From contig NC_015160.1 in the NCBI RefSeq assembly GCF_000190535.1, forward strand, positions 496,001 through 560,000: a stretch of 64,000 nt of DNA, written 5' to 3'. Shown here piece after piece: positions 44,256 through 53,141 of this stretch. Within the stretch, counting starts at the first letter, position 1; every line of letters starts with the position of its first letter. Source of the DNA: Odoribacter splanchnicus DSM 20712. Lineage in GTDB: Bacteria; Bacteroidota; Bacteroidia; Bacteroidales; Marinifilaceae. Both the position numbers and the translations under genes were made by a program. Below the pieces are notes generated by a model. The model saw nothing but the letters and a program-made list of their open reading frames with translations, did no database searches and was not told the DNA's origin.

Positions 44256-45596
44256 AATCAGGAACCGGGCGGATAAAGCGGCATGACATAAATTTACCGA
44301 CAGAACCAGAAGGGGTCATCAGACCTCTTCCGAAGCGTCGTGTCTAACAAGATAGGATTATGTGAAAAAACACAGAAAAAGGGCAATAATAATGGCATAT
44401 AAAGTGATTATACTCTATCAACTTTATATGCCATCTTACTTTTTAGGGACATTTACTGAATATCCCTATTTAAATTCATCCGATTAGGAATCATTTTCAT
44501 AGGAGTAGGTCTAAGTAATTGTTCAACACCTGGCGAATACAAGATACAAGGCACTGCAACCGGTATCGGACAAGGAATGGTTTGTATCATTTCCTATCTT
44601 GACAAAAAAGCAGACACGTTGGCCAAGGCAGAAATCAAAGAAGAAAAATTCGAACTAAAAGGTAAAGTATCTAATTTGACAATTGCTACCTTGCAAATTC
44701 CGGGGAAGGGTATAGGACATGCTCCAATCTATTTGGAAAACACAGACTACACCGTACGATTAAATCCTCAAAATTTAGAAATGAGTGAGATAATAGGAGG
44801 AGGAGAAAGTCAAAAAATTGCACACGGTTTATTTTTAATAGATCAAAATTTATCTCAAGCAATTGACAGCATTCGGGACGAATACATCAAAGAAGCTAAC
44901 AATCCGCAAAGCACACGTTTTCAAGAATTAAATACATTCTTAGATTCCATTCAACAAACTATTGAAAAACAAAAAGAAGCTTTTTTACAAAAAAATGCAA
45001 CCACTTACGTAGCTCTTAACCATATCGCACAGAATGCTGATCGGATGAATTTAAAAGAACTAACTGAAAGATATGAATTATTCCCTGCTGAATTACAAAA
45101 TAGCCTTTTAGGTCAGCAAATAAAGACACAAATCAAAAAAATGCAAACATTGGCTCCTGGACAAATTGCTCCAGATTTTACAGTACAAACTCCAGACGGT
45201 AAATCATTTAACCTCCATTCCATCAAAGCAAAAGCTAAAATCATTGATTTTTGGGCCTCCTGGTGCGCTCCTTGCAGAGCATTGACCCCTCAGTTAGTAA
45301 AACTCTATAACGAATTCCATGAGCAAGGGCTTGAAATCATTGGAATATCATTAGATGACAAAAAAGAAGCTTGGATTAAAGCGATTGAAGAGGAAAATAT
45401 TCCATGGTTTCAAGGCTCTAAATTAGATGGTTTCAAACCTGACAATCCATTAAATCAATTATATGGAATTCATGGAATACCACATATAGTACTTCTTAAT
45501 ACAGATAATCAAATAGTTGTAACCACTACTGATATTAAAATTTTACGCGAAGAAATACTAAAATTATTCAAACAATAACATCATAAACCAGTTTAT

Positions 45597-47936
45597 ATGA
45601 AAATAATCATTGGAATACTTTTAATAAGCTGCTTCCTAGGAAGAACAACAGCTCAAAATGCAAATTATAAGCGTGCTGAAGAAACGAAAGCATTTTCACT
45701 ACCTTGGAAATATGACCGTTTAACGCCATTCTTCACAGAAGGCAGTGATGATTTCTGGTACAGTCTGCAAACCAATGATGGTGAAAAATATTTCTATGTC
45801 GACTTAAAAAACAAAAAAGTTGAAGAATTCATTGATCCGGTCTACTTAGCCACTGAAATGGAAAAAGCGACAGGAAGAAAATATAACCCTAAAAAATTAG
45901 GTTTATGGAAAATCCATTTCAAAAAAGGAGGGAGAATATTATCATGGCGAGACGGCAGAGTCATCTTCAACTATAACCGCATCACTAAAAAATTAGGTTA
46001 TACAAACCTGCCTTCGGAATCTGATATGCCACCTATACACGGTTTCTTTGATTCGGGAATGTCCCCCGATGGGAAATATCAGGTATTCGGGAAAAACCAC
46101 AATGCCTACATCCGCAATCTAGAGGATTCCACAGTTGTACAACTAACTTTTGACGGAACTCTTGAATTCAGCTATATGACAGGCTGGGGAGACGTCAAAG
46201 AAGAAGTTCCATTAGCTCCGGTTTGGTTTGAAGATTCAAAAAACTTCTATCTTTTCCGTCAGAATTCTCATAAAGTTGCTGAAATATCAAACATGAATTA
46301 CCTGAAAGGACGTCCCCTGGCCTACAACACACAAGCAGTATTGGCCGGCGACTCCATTGTCTTGTATGATGAGATTTCATTATTTGATGTGGAAACCAAA
46401 ACCCAGAAAAAAATCAAGATTGACAAATGGCAAGACCAATTAACCAGAGTTCTCCATTCAGATACTAAAAATAACAAACTCTTTTTGGAGCGTAGAACCA
46501 GAAGAAACAATATACTAGAAGTATGTGATGTTAATTTGAAGACAGGAGATGTAAAAGTCATCATACATGAAGAAGGCGACCCGTATATTGGAATTGAATT
46601 AGCGTCAATACATTTTATAAACAATTATAATGATATTATTTGGTGGTCAGAACGTTCTGGATATGGACATTTTTACCATTATGACCGTGAAGGCAATTTA
46701 AAGAATGCAATTACTTCAGGCGAATGGACAGCCGGAAAAATTGTGGAAATAGATGAAAAAAATCGTACCATTTTCTTTCAGGCTTATGGTATTGCACCTG
46801 ATGAAAATCCCAGCTATGCGAAAATTTGCAAAGCAAACATTGATGAGAAAAGCAAGGTAACAATATTAACACCTGAAGAAGCTACGCATGAAGTCATTTT
46901 TTCTCCGAGTAAACGTTACATCATCGACGCTTATTCACGCCCGGATCTGCCATGTCGGTTTTCAGTTAGAGATATTCGAGGAAAACTAATCGCTTCGCTA
47001 GGTGAAGTCAACTTAGATGATTTATATAAAAAAGGTTGGAAAATGCCTGAAACATTCTCTGTCAAATCAGCAGATGGAGAGACAGATTTATATGGCGTAA
47101 TGTGGAAACCTTTTGATTTTGATTCTACTAAAAAATATCCCATTATTTCATGTGTATATCCTGGCCCACAAACCGACAACGTTCCACTAATATTTGGAGT
47201 AGGCTCAACTAATGAAGCATTAGCTCAAATTGGTTGTATCGTTGTTGCCTTCAATCACCGAGGAGGCATTCCATTCCGAGGAAGAGCTTATCATTCATTT
47301 GGATACAACAACATTAGAGATCATGCGCTGGCTGACGATAAATGTGGATTAGAGCAACTAATAAAACGTCACCCATACATCGATGGAAACAAAGTTGGTA
47401 TATACGGGCACTCTGGAGGAGGAATGATGTCAACGGCTGCAATTTGTACTTACCCTGATTTTTATAAAGCATGTGTATCATCGGCAGGCAATCATGATAA
47501 TAATATTTATAGCCAATTCTTTGTAGAAAGCCATTACGCTATTGATGAACAAATCGTTAAGACACAAGATTCGATAAAAACAGCCAATGGCAAAGATTCT
47601 GTAGTAACAAAAACAAAAACTGTTTACACAACAAATTTGCCAACAAACATGGAATTAGCAAAGAATCTCAAAGGCCATCTGATGCTGATTGTTGGAAATA
47701 TGGACGGGAATGTACATCCAGCACAAACAATCCGTATGGCAGATGCACTGATAAACCATGGTAAAGATTTTGAACTTGTATTTTTACCTCGCGGACGGCA
47801 TACATATGATGGTGTTTCAGAGTGGTATTTTGAACATAAGTTACGTTCTCATTTTGCCAAATACTTACTTGGAGACTTTACAAACACAGGTTTCTATGAC
47901 ATCAAAACCAATGAATATGATCAAGTAATCAAATAA
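45597..47936 (+). CDS. S9 family peptidase (DPP IV-like) of the SusCD island
   Basis: This 779-residue protein has a signal peptide (MKIIIGILLISCFLGRTTAQ), a seven- to eight-bladed beta-propeller and a C-terminal alpha/beta hydrolase. The nucleophile Ser lies in YGHSGGGMMS (about 605-614), Asp in VGNMDGNVHP, and His in RGRHTYDG near the end. The GHSGGG motif differs from GWSYGG of the core DPP IV at 22323. It likely trims peptides in the periplasm. It follows the TlpA-like gene by 18 bp and precedes the second TlpA gene by 13 bp, so it is part of the uptake operon. Confidence 0.93.
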   Translation: MKIIIGILLISCFLGRTTAQNANYKRAEETKAFSLPWKYDRLTPFFTEGSDDFWYSLQTNDGEKYFYVDLKNKKVEEFIDPVYLATEMEKATGRKYNPKKLGLWKIHFKKGGRILSWRDGRVIFNYNRITKKLGYTNLPSESDMPPIHGFFDSGMSPDGKYQVFGKNHNAYIRNLEDSTVVQLTFDGTLEFSYMTGWGDVKEEVPLAPVWFEDSKNFYLFRQNSHKVAEISNMNYLKGRPLAYNTQAVLAGDSIVLYDEISLFDVETKTQKKIKIDKWQDQLTRVLHSDTKNNKLFLERRTRRNNILEVCDVNLKTGDVKVIIHEEGDPYIGIELASIHFINNYNDIIWWSERSGYGHFYHYDREGNLKNAITSGEWTAGKIVEIDEKNRTIFFQAYGIAPDENPSYAKICKANIDEKSKVTILTPEEATHEVIFSPSKRYIIDAYSRPDLPCRFSVRDIRGKLIASLGEVNLDDLYKKGWKMPETFSVKSADGETDLYGVMWKPFDFDSTKKYPIISCVYPGPQTDNVPLIFGVGSTNEALAQIGCIVVAFNHRGGIPFRGRAYHSFGYNNIRDHALADDKCGLEQLIKRHPYIDGNKVGIYGHSGGGMMSTAAICTYPDFYKACVSSAGNHDNNIYSQFFVESHYAIDEQIVKTQDSIKTANGKDSVVTKTKTVYTTNLPTNMELAKNLKGHLMLIVGNMDGNVHPAQTIRMADALINHGKDFELVFLPRGRHTYDGVSEWYFEHKLRSHFAKYLLGDFTNTGFYDIKTNEYDQVIK

Positions 47937-47949
47937 ATAATAAAAGAAT

Positions 47950-48450
47950 ATGAAATTAAAGTATGTATTTAGCAGTTTAGGCATATTGATTTGTCTAAGC
48001 GTATTTGCAGATGGGGTAAAACCGGCAAAAGTCGGCGAACAATCACCGGATTTCCAATTTGCCGACAAAAATGGAAAAATGTATTCTTTAAAAGATTTTA
48101 AAGGACAATACGTATTCATTGATATTTGGGCTACACACTGTTTTCCATGTAAAGAAGAGATTCCTTACTTAGAAGAAATTCAAGAAAAACTTAAAAAGAA
48201 AAACATTGCATTTATTGGCATCGCAACAGACTTGGACAAAGACGAATGGATTAAATTTATTGAAGAGAAAGCTTTAAAAGGCACTCAACTGATAATGGAC
48301 CGGAAATGGATTTCTTTCATGCACAGTTATGACGTTGCAACTATTCCTAGATATATTTTACTAGATAAAGAGGGAAAAATCATCAATTTAAATATGCCTC
48401 GTCCATCAAATCCCCAATGTATGAAAATACTCAAATCATTAAAGAGATAA
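47950..48450 (+). CDS. TlpA-like periplasmic thioredoxin
   Basis: The 166-residue protein has a signal peptide (MKLKYVFSSLGILICLSVFA), no lipobox in the usual place, and a thioredoxin fold with IWATHCFPCKEEIPYL (active site CFPC near residues 65-68). It ends at 48450. Together with the split TlpA-like lipoprotein, it would provide disulfide reduction in the periplasm. It is the last gene of the AT-rich uptake operon; the IS1634-like remnant begins 16 bp later. Confidence 0.92.
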   Translation: MKLKYVFSSLGILICLSVFADGVKPAKVGEQSPDFQFADKNGKMYSLKDFKGQYVFIDIWATHCFPCKEEIPYLEEIQEKLKKKNIAFIGIATDLDKDEWIKFIEEKALKGTQLIMDRKWISFMHSYDVATIPRYILLDKEGKIINLNMPRPSNPQCMKILKSLKR

Positions 48451-48466
48451 GGTCTATAACAAATAG

Positions 48467-49121
48467 ATGAAATCACTAGAGATCTGTAAATCTAATCTTT
48501 ATAAGACCAAGGGACTGAATAACATTTTATTGTTAGATAGTCCCTTGGGATTAGATATCATAGCAGATTCCGGTCTGATGAACAAAAGTAATGTGGCTCT
48601 GTTGCGGCAAGCTGGCTATAAGTATATCCTTGGCGTACGCATCAGGAGCGAAAGAGTTCCCATTAAACAAGGGATTTTTTCATTAGAGAGAAAGGATAAG
48701 TCCTGTTGCGAATACAAGCGTAATGGAGAATGACTAATCTGAAAGGATACATTACCAATACAGATATTGACGCTGAACGTGTTATCGCTGAATATCACGG
48801 ATTATGGGTGTGGAACGTGTTTTCAGAATTTCAAAAGGGACATTGGAAATGTACCCCATGTTTCACTTTACAGAAAGAAGGATTGAGGCACATGTATGCA
48901 CCTGCTTCATCGTCTGCAAAATATACAAGGAATTGGAGAGACTTGTTGGCTTTAACAAGATTGCGATGAGTGTTGATCATGTGCTTGATGCGGCAAAAAC
49001 CATTACAACAATTAGAATAAAGATGCCAGAGAATGGCAGCTGCTTTACGAAGACTCTCTTCTTGACTGAGAAACATCTTGCAATCAAGACACTTTGTAAC
49101 CAGCCCGAGAGTGTCTCCTGA
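48467..49121 (+). pseudogene. IS1634-like transposase remnant
   Basis: Three overlapping frames carry consecutive pieces of an IS1634/IS4-group transposase. 48467-48733 has SLGLDIIADSGLMNKSNVALL and YKYILGVRIRSERVP. The second piece has ITNTDIDAERVIAEYHGLWV. The third, about 48804-49121, has FRISKGTLEMYPMFHFTERR and MSVDHVLDAAKTITTIRIKMP. The order is right but the frames shift at 48733 and near 48800. The N-terminal half of the transposase is missing. This decayed element marks the right edge of the AT-rich block. Confidence 0.75.
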
Positions 49122-49139
49122 TTTTGGGGACGCATTGAC

Positions 49140-49440
49140 GAAGTCAGGACGATAAAGGGTTGTAGATGACTGAAACGTTGTTTAGTTCTGTCCATTTGAT
49201 TTTATCTTTTTCGCTCAGTACGATAAACCATTTCAATTTTTTCTGCATTGGGTTTTCTAGGAGAGATGACGGACGGAATTCCGGATTTCCGAAGGAGAGA
49301 TATTCAGATTTTGACAAAAATTGGTAATGTGCTGAATATTGACCGGTGGTTCGTCAGTGGGGGCTTTTAGAATATAGGGCATCTGTTCGAAGTCTTCATC
49401 TGTTTCAGAGAAAATAAATGGGATATAAAATAAATCCTAA
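49140..49440 (-). pseudogene. Short coding-like remnants; possible glycosyltransferase fragment
   Basis: Read leftward, the stretch 49263-49440 holds an open frame with FIFSETDEDFEQMPYILKAP and NIQHITNFCQNLNISPSEI, closed by a stop at the left. An adjacent frame contains KKLKWFIVLSEKDKIKW, TELNNVSVIYNPLSS then a stop; the xxVIYNPLS phrase resembles GT4-type glycosyltransferases. No complete gene can be formed. It may be a relic of the same disrupted region as the IS1634-like remnant. Confidence 0.25.
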
Positions 49441-49624
49441 AAATTTTGTGTCCAACTTTTAGGGTGCACTTCACTTGTGAAGCCCTATCTTCACTGATAC
49501 AAAGATAGGGTGCAGGATTGACAATTCTCTTTTTTTTCAGTTATAAATTTTGACAAGATTGTTGTATATTCGGGTTGAATAGAAAAACAATTTCCTGAAT
49601 GGAGAGAAAAATCGGGAATATTTG
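49441..49624. other. Noncoding gap with hairpin upstream of the sensor kinase gene
   Basis: No gene is seen. A hairpin has arms ccctatctt (49483-49491) and aagataggg (49502-49510). Upstream, gtgtccaacttttagggtgcacttca resembles an IS end, so it could be the scar of another element. The promoter of the sensor kinase gene follows. Confidence 0.4.
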
Positions 49625-49632
49625 TAATTTTG
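49625..49632 (+). promoter_or_regulatory. Putative -7 promoter box (TAATTTTG) of the sensor gene
   Basis: TAATTTTG matches TAnnTTTG, 36 bases upstream of the ATG at 49668. Confidence 0.5.
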
Positions 49633-49667
49633 TACAAAATTTAAAAGTTGTATAAACAAAATAAATT

Positions 49668-50792
49668 ATGCAGATAAATCCGGCAGAATTTAAGTTACTT
49701 GTAGTTGATGATGTTCAAACCAATGTACTTTTGTTAAAAGCTTTGCTTGGTAAGGAAGGGTACGGCATTCTGGTGGCGAATAACGGGCAGGAGGCTTTGG
49801 AAGTGATTCGGAATGAAAATCCCGACTTGATATTGCTGGATGTTATGATGCCCGGAATGGATGGATTCGAGGTGGCTGAACGCCTGAAATCGGAAGAGTT
49901 CCGCTGTGAGATTCCTATTATTTTCCTGACAGCTTTAGATGACACCCAAAGCATTGTCAATGGCTTCAAACTGGGAGTGGGCGATTTTATATCCAAACCT
50001 TTCCGGAAAGAAGAATTGATGGTCAGAATAAAACACCAATTGTCGTTGGTGGCTGCCCGGCGGATTATAGAGGAAAAAAATGAAGAGCTGAGGAAAACCA
50101 TTGCCGGGAGAGATAAAATGTATTCGGTGATTGCTCATGATTTGCGCTCTCCGATGGCTTCTATGAAGATGTTATTGAATACCATTATGATGAGCGTGGA
50201 GAAAGATAAGATCGATCCGGATATTTTCGATATGCTTGAAATGAGTAACAAGACTTCGGAAGAAGTATTCAGCTTACTGGATAATCTGTTGAAATGGACG
50301 AAAAGTCAATTGGGTAAATTGACGGTTATTCCGCAGAAATTGGATATCAGTGGACTGGCGGATGGGGTGGTGGAAGTGATGAACTCTGTCGCCGAAGTGA
50401 AACATATCAAATTGATCCGCACGGATCATGAGTCTTTTTTTGTCTATGTGGATATCGAAATGATCAAATCCATTTTGAGAAATTTAATATCTAATGCAGT
50501 GAAATTCAGTAATCCTGATTCGGAGATCAAGGTCGGGATTAAGGCAGAGGATGGGAAAGTGATCGTATCGGTGACCGATTCAGGTAAAGGGATAAAAAAA
50601 GAAGATCAGCATAAATTGTTGAAAGATAGTACTCATTTTACCACTTACGGTACCAATAGTGAGGAGGGATCGGGATTAGGATTGTTGCTTTGCCGGGATT
50701 TCGCCCGTAAAAACGGAGGAGAACTTTGGTTTGAATCCGAAGAAAATCTAGGTTCTGTTTTCAGTTTTTCTTTACCGCAATTAATAGCTTAA
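49668..50792 (+). CDS. Response regulator-histidine kinase hybrid (REC-HisKA-HATPase)
   Basis: The 374-residue soluble protein starts with a receiver domain: DDVQTNVLLL, acceptor Asp in LILLDVMMPGMDGF (near 57), Lys in ISKPF (near 108). The kinase core follows: HDLRSPMAS (His near 157) and the ATPase motifs NLISNAVKFSN (N box), DSGKGI (G1) and EGSGLGLLL (G2). It has no membrane helix or sensor domain. The reversed order, receiver first, suggests the kinase is controlled by phosphorylation of its own receiver. A DNA-binding output is absent, so the target regulator is elsewhere. Confidence 0.93.
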   Translation: MQINPAEFKLLVVDDVQTNVLLLKALLGKEGYGILVANNGQEALEVIRNENPDLILLDVMMPGMDGFEVAERLKSEEFRCEIPIIFLTALDDTQSIVNGFKLGVGDFISKPFRKEELMVRIKHQLSLVAARRIIEEKNEELRKTIAGRDKMYSVIAHDLRSPMASMKMLLNTIMMSVEKDKIDPDIFDMLEMSNKTSEEVFSLLDNLLKWTKSQLGKLTVIPQKLDISGLADGVVEVMNSVAEVKHIKLIRTDHESFFVYVDIEMIKSILRNLISNAVKFSNPDSEIKVGIKAEDGKVIVSVTDSGKGIKKEDQHKLLKDSTHFTTYGTNSEEGSGLGLLLCRDFARKNGGELWFESEENLGSVFSFSLPQLIA

Positions 50793-50805
50793 AATAGAGA
50801 ATCCG

Positions 50806-51870
50806 ATGAATCATATTATTATTATGGCCGGTGGAGTAGGAAGTCGGTTTTGGCCGATGAGTACTCCTGAGAGACCGAAGCAATTTATCGATGTTTTAGG
50901 GACTGGATATACTTTATTGCAGCTTACGGCAGATCGTTTTGAAGGGATTTGTCCGGTGGAAAATATATGGGTCGTTACTTCTGTCCGGTATCGGGAGCTG
51001 GTGAAAGCTCAATTACCCGGAATCCCGGATTCCAATATATTGCTCGAGCCCTGTATGCGTAATACGGCTCCTTGTATTGCCTATGCAGCCTGGAAGATTA
51101 AAAAGAAAGATCCGCAAGCGAATTTGATTGTCACGGCGGCCGATCATATCGTGATGGATGTGCCTGAATTTAAACGGGTGATCCGTGAAGGGATAGATTT
51201 TGTGAAAAGCGAGGATCGGATTCTGACTATAGGGATGTGGCCGACCCGTCCGGAAACCGGGTATGGTTATATAAAAGTAAAACAGGAAGAAGACGGTGCG
51301 GAATCCGGAGCAAAAGTAATCAGGGAGGTGGAAGGATTTAAAGAAAAACCGGATTTGAAAACGGCAGAAGCTTATCTGGCGGCAGGGGGATATTATTGGA
51401 ATGCCGGAATTTTTCTGTGGAATGTGAGGACGGTTGAAAATGCTTTCCGCCGGAATGAACCCGAAATAGCGGCTATATTCGATTCTTTGAACGATATTTA
51501 TTATTCTTCGGACGAACAGCAGGCAATCGATGCAAAATTCCCCGAATGTAAGCATATTTCTGTCGATTACGCCATTATGGAGCATGCTTCCAATATTTAT
51601 GTTTTTCCCGCAGCTTTCGGATGGTCTGATCTGGGAACCTGGGGGTCTTTGTACGAACAATTACCGAAAGGAGATGGAAGAAATGCGGTTGTCGGCGGCA
51701 AGGTATGTATGGTGGAGAGTGAAGGGTGTGTCGTGCATGTTTCGGCTGATAAGAAAATATTGATTCAGGGATTGAAAGATTATATCGTTGCCGAACAGGA
51801 CAATGTGATTCTGATATGCCGGAAAGCCGACGAACAACGGATCAAAGAATTTTCAACCCAACTTCGATAA
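50806..51870 (+). CDS. manC: Mannose-1-phosphate guanylyltransferase
   Basis: The 354-residue nucleotidyltransferase opens with AGGVGSRFWPMSTPERPKQF (about 8-27), the GTP-binding signature of GDP-mannose pyrophosphorylases, and has KEKPD near 180 and the sugar-binding region YYWNAGIFLW near 200. It makes GDP-mannose for glycans. It lacks the fused phosphomannose isomerase domain of long ManC, so the short form applies. It lies 14 bp after the sensor kinase gene. Confidence 0.92.
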   Translation: MNHIIIMAGGVGSRFWPMSTPERPKQFIDVLGTGYTLLQLTADRFEGICPVENIWVVTSVRYRELVKAQLPGIPDSNILLEPCMRNTAPCIAYAAWKIKKKDPQANLIVTAADHIVMDVPEFKRVIREGIDFVKSEDRILTIGMWPTRPETGYGYIKVKQEEDGAESGAKVIREVEGFKEKPDLKTAEAYLAAGGYYWNAGIFLWNVRTVENAFRRNEPEIAAIFDSLNDIYYSSDEQQAIDAKFPECKHISVDYAIMEHASNIYVFPAAFGWSDLGTWGSLYEQLPKGDGRNAVVGGKVCMVESEGCVVHVSADKKILIQGLKDYIVAEQDNVILICRKADEQRIKEFSTQLR

Positions 51871-51914
51871 ACATTTTTCGTGATTTTTCGTTTAGAAAAT
51901 AAAAACGAAGAGTC

Positions 51915-52403
51915 ATGAAAATAGAAACTTTTACTTTACGTAGCAACGATACCGGGGGTGTGGCTGCGTTACGGCAGGTACATCCGGATTGTGGCGGACA
52001 GAATATCTCTCCCGAGCTTTCCTGGGTGAATGCCCCCGAAGGTACACGTAGTTTTGCCATTACCATGTACGATAAAGATGCTCCTACCGGAGGTGGGTTC
52101 TGGCATTGGCTGATGTTCGATATTCCGGCTAGTGTCGGTGAACTGCGTCCGGATGCCGGGAATACATTCGGTCATTTAGCACCGGTTTCGGCAGTACAGA
52201 GTTTGAATGATTACGGTACTTATGGTTACGGAGGGCCCAATCCTCCTCATGGGCATGGGTGGCATAATTATATGATTACCTTGTATGCTTTGGATATCGA
52301 ATCACTGGAAATGTCCAAAGATACTCTTCCCGCACAGGTCGGATTTAAGCTTTGGAAACATACTTTAGAAAAGGCTTCTATTGTTTTCTATTACCGTACT
52401 TGA
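51915..52403 (+). CDS. YbhB/YbcL-family PEBP protein
   Basis: The 162-residue protein has the phosphatidylethanolamine-binding fold: CGGQNISPELSW (about 25-36, DPD-type region), TMYDKDAPTGGGFWHWLMFD (about 52-71) and YGGPNPPHGHGWHNY (about 104-118), the ligand pocket and a conserved PPxGHGxHxY. There is no signal peptide, unlike some YbhB proteins. The role in bacteria is unclear; homologues bind phosphorylated or carboxylate ligands. Confidence 0.92.
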   Translation: MKIETFTLRSNDTGGVAALRQVHPDCGGQNISPELSWVNAPEGTRSFAITMYDKDAPTGGGFWHWLMFDIPASVGELRPDAGNTFGHLAPVSAVQSLNDYGTYGYGGPNPPHGHGWHNYMITLYALDIESLEMSKDTLPAQVGFKLWKHTLEKASIVFYYRT

Positions 52404-52475
52404 AAAAGAACGGACATTTTTTGTTCCTTGGGGTAAGTTTTGTTTTCTTTGTGTGCTAAATACAAGGAAAAGATT

Positions 52476-53132
52476 ATGGTAAATGTAATTGATACCCGGA
52501 ATTCTGTTTTAAATACTTTTTTGTCTGAGATCAGAGCGGTAGATATTCAGCAAGACCGCATGCGATTCCGGCGTAATCTGGAACGGGTGGGGGAAGTGAT
52601 GGCTTATGAAATCAGTAAAACGTTCGATTATAGTGCCCGGACGATCCAGACTCCGATCAATCCGATTTCGGTGATGTTGCCCCGGCAAGAAGTGGTTATC
52701 GCTACAGTGTTGAGGGCCGGCTTGCCTTTTCATCAGGGATTTCTGAATTATTTCGATCATGCAGGAAGTGCCTTTGTTTCTGCCCGCCGGGCTTATAGCC
52801 GGGTAGAGGGACAAATCGAAATCCGGTTCGATTCGGTTTATACCCCCGATTTGACTGGAAAACAACTTTTACTGGTCGATCCGATGCTGGCAACCGGTAA
52901 ATCCCTGGTGATCACTTACCGGGAATTGTTGAAACAGGGGAATTTGCCTGCTCATACGCATATCGCTTCAGTCATTGCCAGCCGGCAAGGTGTGGAATAT
53001 GTGGAAAAAGAATTGGCAGGAGAGCCGTTGACTTTGTGGACAGCTGCTCTGGATGAGGCTTTGACCGATAAATTCTATATCGATCCGGGGTTGGGAGATG
53101 CCGGTGATCTGGCATTCGGAGATAAGAAATAA
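52476..53132 (+). CDS. upp: Uracil phosphoribosyltransferase
   Basis: From ATG 52476 (MVNVIDTRNSVLN) the protein is 218 residues, the usual length; the in-frame ATG at 52440 adds 12 untypical residues. The PRPP-binding motif VDPMLATGKS (near 127-136) and ATVLRAGLPF (near 73-82) identify the enzyme. It makes UMP from uracil, complementing udk at 20818. Confidence 0.95.
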   Translation: MVNVIDTRNSVLNTFLSEIRAVDIQQDRMRFRRNLERVGEVMAYEISKTFDYSARTIQTPINPISVMLPRQEVVIATVLRAGLPFHQGFLNYFDHAGSAFVSARRAYSRVEGQIEIRFDSVYTPDLTGKQLLLVDPMLATGKSLVITYRELLKQGNLPAHTHIASVIASRQGVEYVEKELAGEPLTLWTAALDEALTDKFYIDPGLGDAGDLAFGDKK

Positions 53133-53141
53133 GGTCGTTTT

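Larger units (their letters stand above)
42785..44466 (+). mobile_element. IS5/IS1182-like insertion sequence, copy 2 (1682 bp)
   Basis: It has the same 16-base inverted ends as copy 1, flanked by direct repeat TATTTA (42779-42784 and 44467-44472). The transposase is on the plus strand. It has the same length and is almost identical to copy 1. The insertion is in codon 4-5 of the TlpA-like gene. The terminator-like hairpin at 42813-42858 is followed by six T. A second structured leader (ccccg and cgggg arms around tttggaatccaaa) lies before the ATG at 42927. The two copies carry different frameshifts, so neither encodes a full-length transposase as written. Confidence 0.93.
42772..45578 (+). 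pseudogene. TlpA-like lipoprotein gene split by IS copy 2
   Basis: The gene starts ATG-GAA-CTA-TTT at 42772. At 42784 the IS copy 2 enters. After the IS (44466) and the target repeat, the frame continues A-A-A-TTC-ATC from 44473, so removing the IS and one TATTTA restores an open frame. The restored start is MELFKFIRLGIIFIGVGLSN then C-S-T, a complete lipoprotein signal. The rest (from about 44577) has a DUF4369-like N-domain (about 20-120) and a thioredoxin domain with active site WCAPC (residues about 245-250 of the restored protein). In the present sequence only an internal ATG at 44577 can start it, which loses the lipid anchor, and the IS end adds an in-frame TGA. It is probably not exported correctly. 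Confidence 0.85.

Noticed and set aside
30688..44466. Composite transposon formed by the two inverted IS copies
   Set aside because: Each copy has its own distinct flanking 6-bp direct repeat (TTTTTA and TATTTA), so they inserted independently. The uptake operon extends past copy 2, and the segment between the copies includes a gene that matches the outside context.
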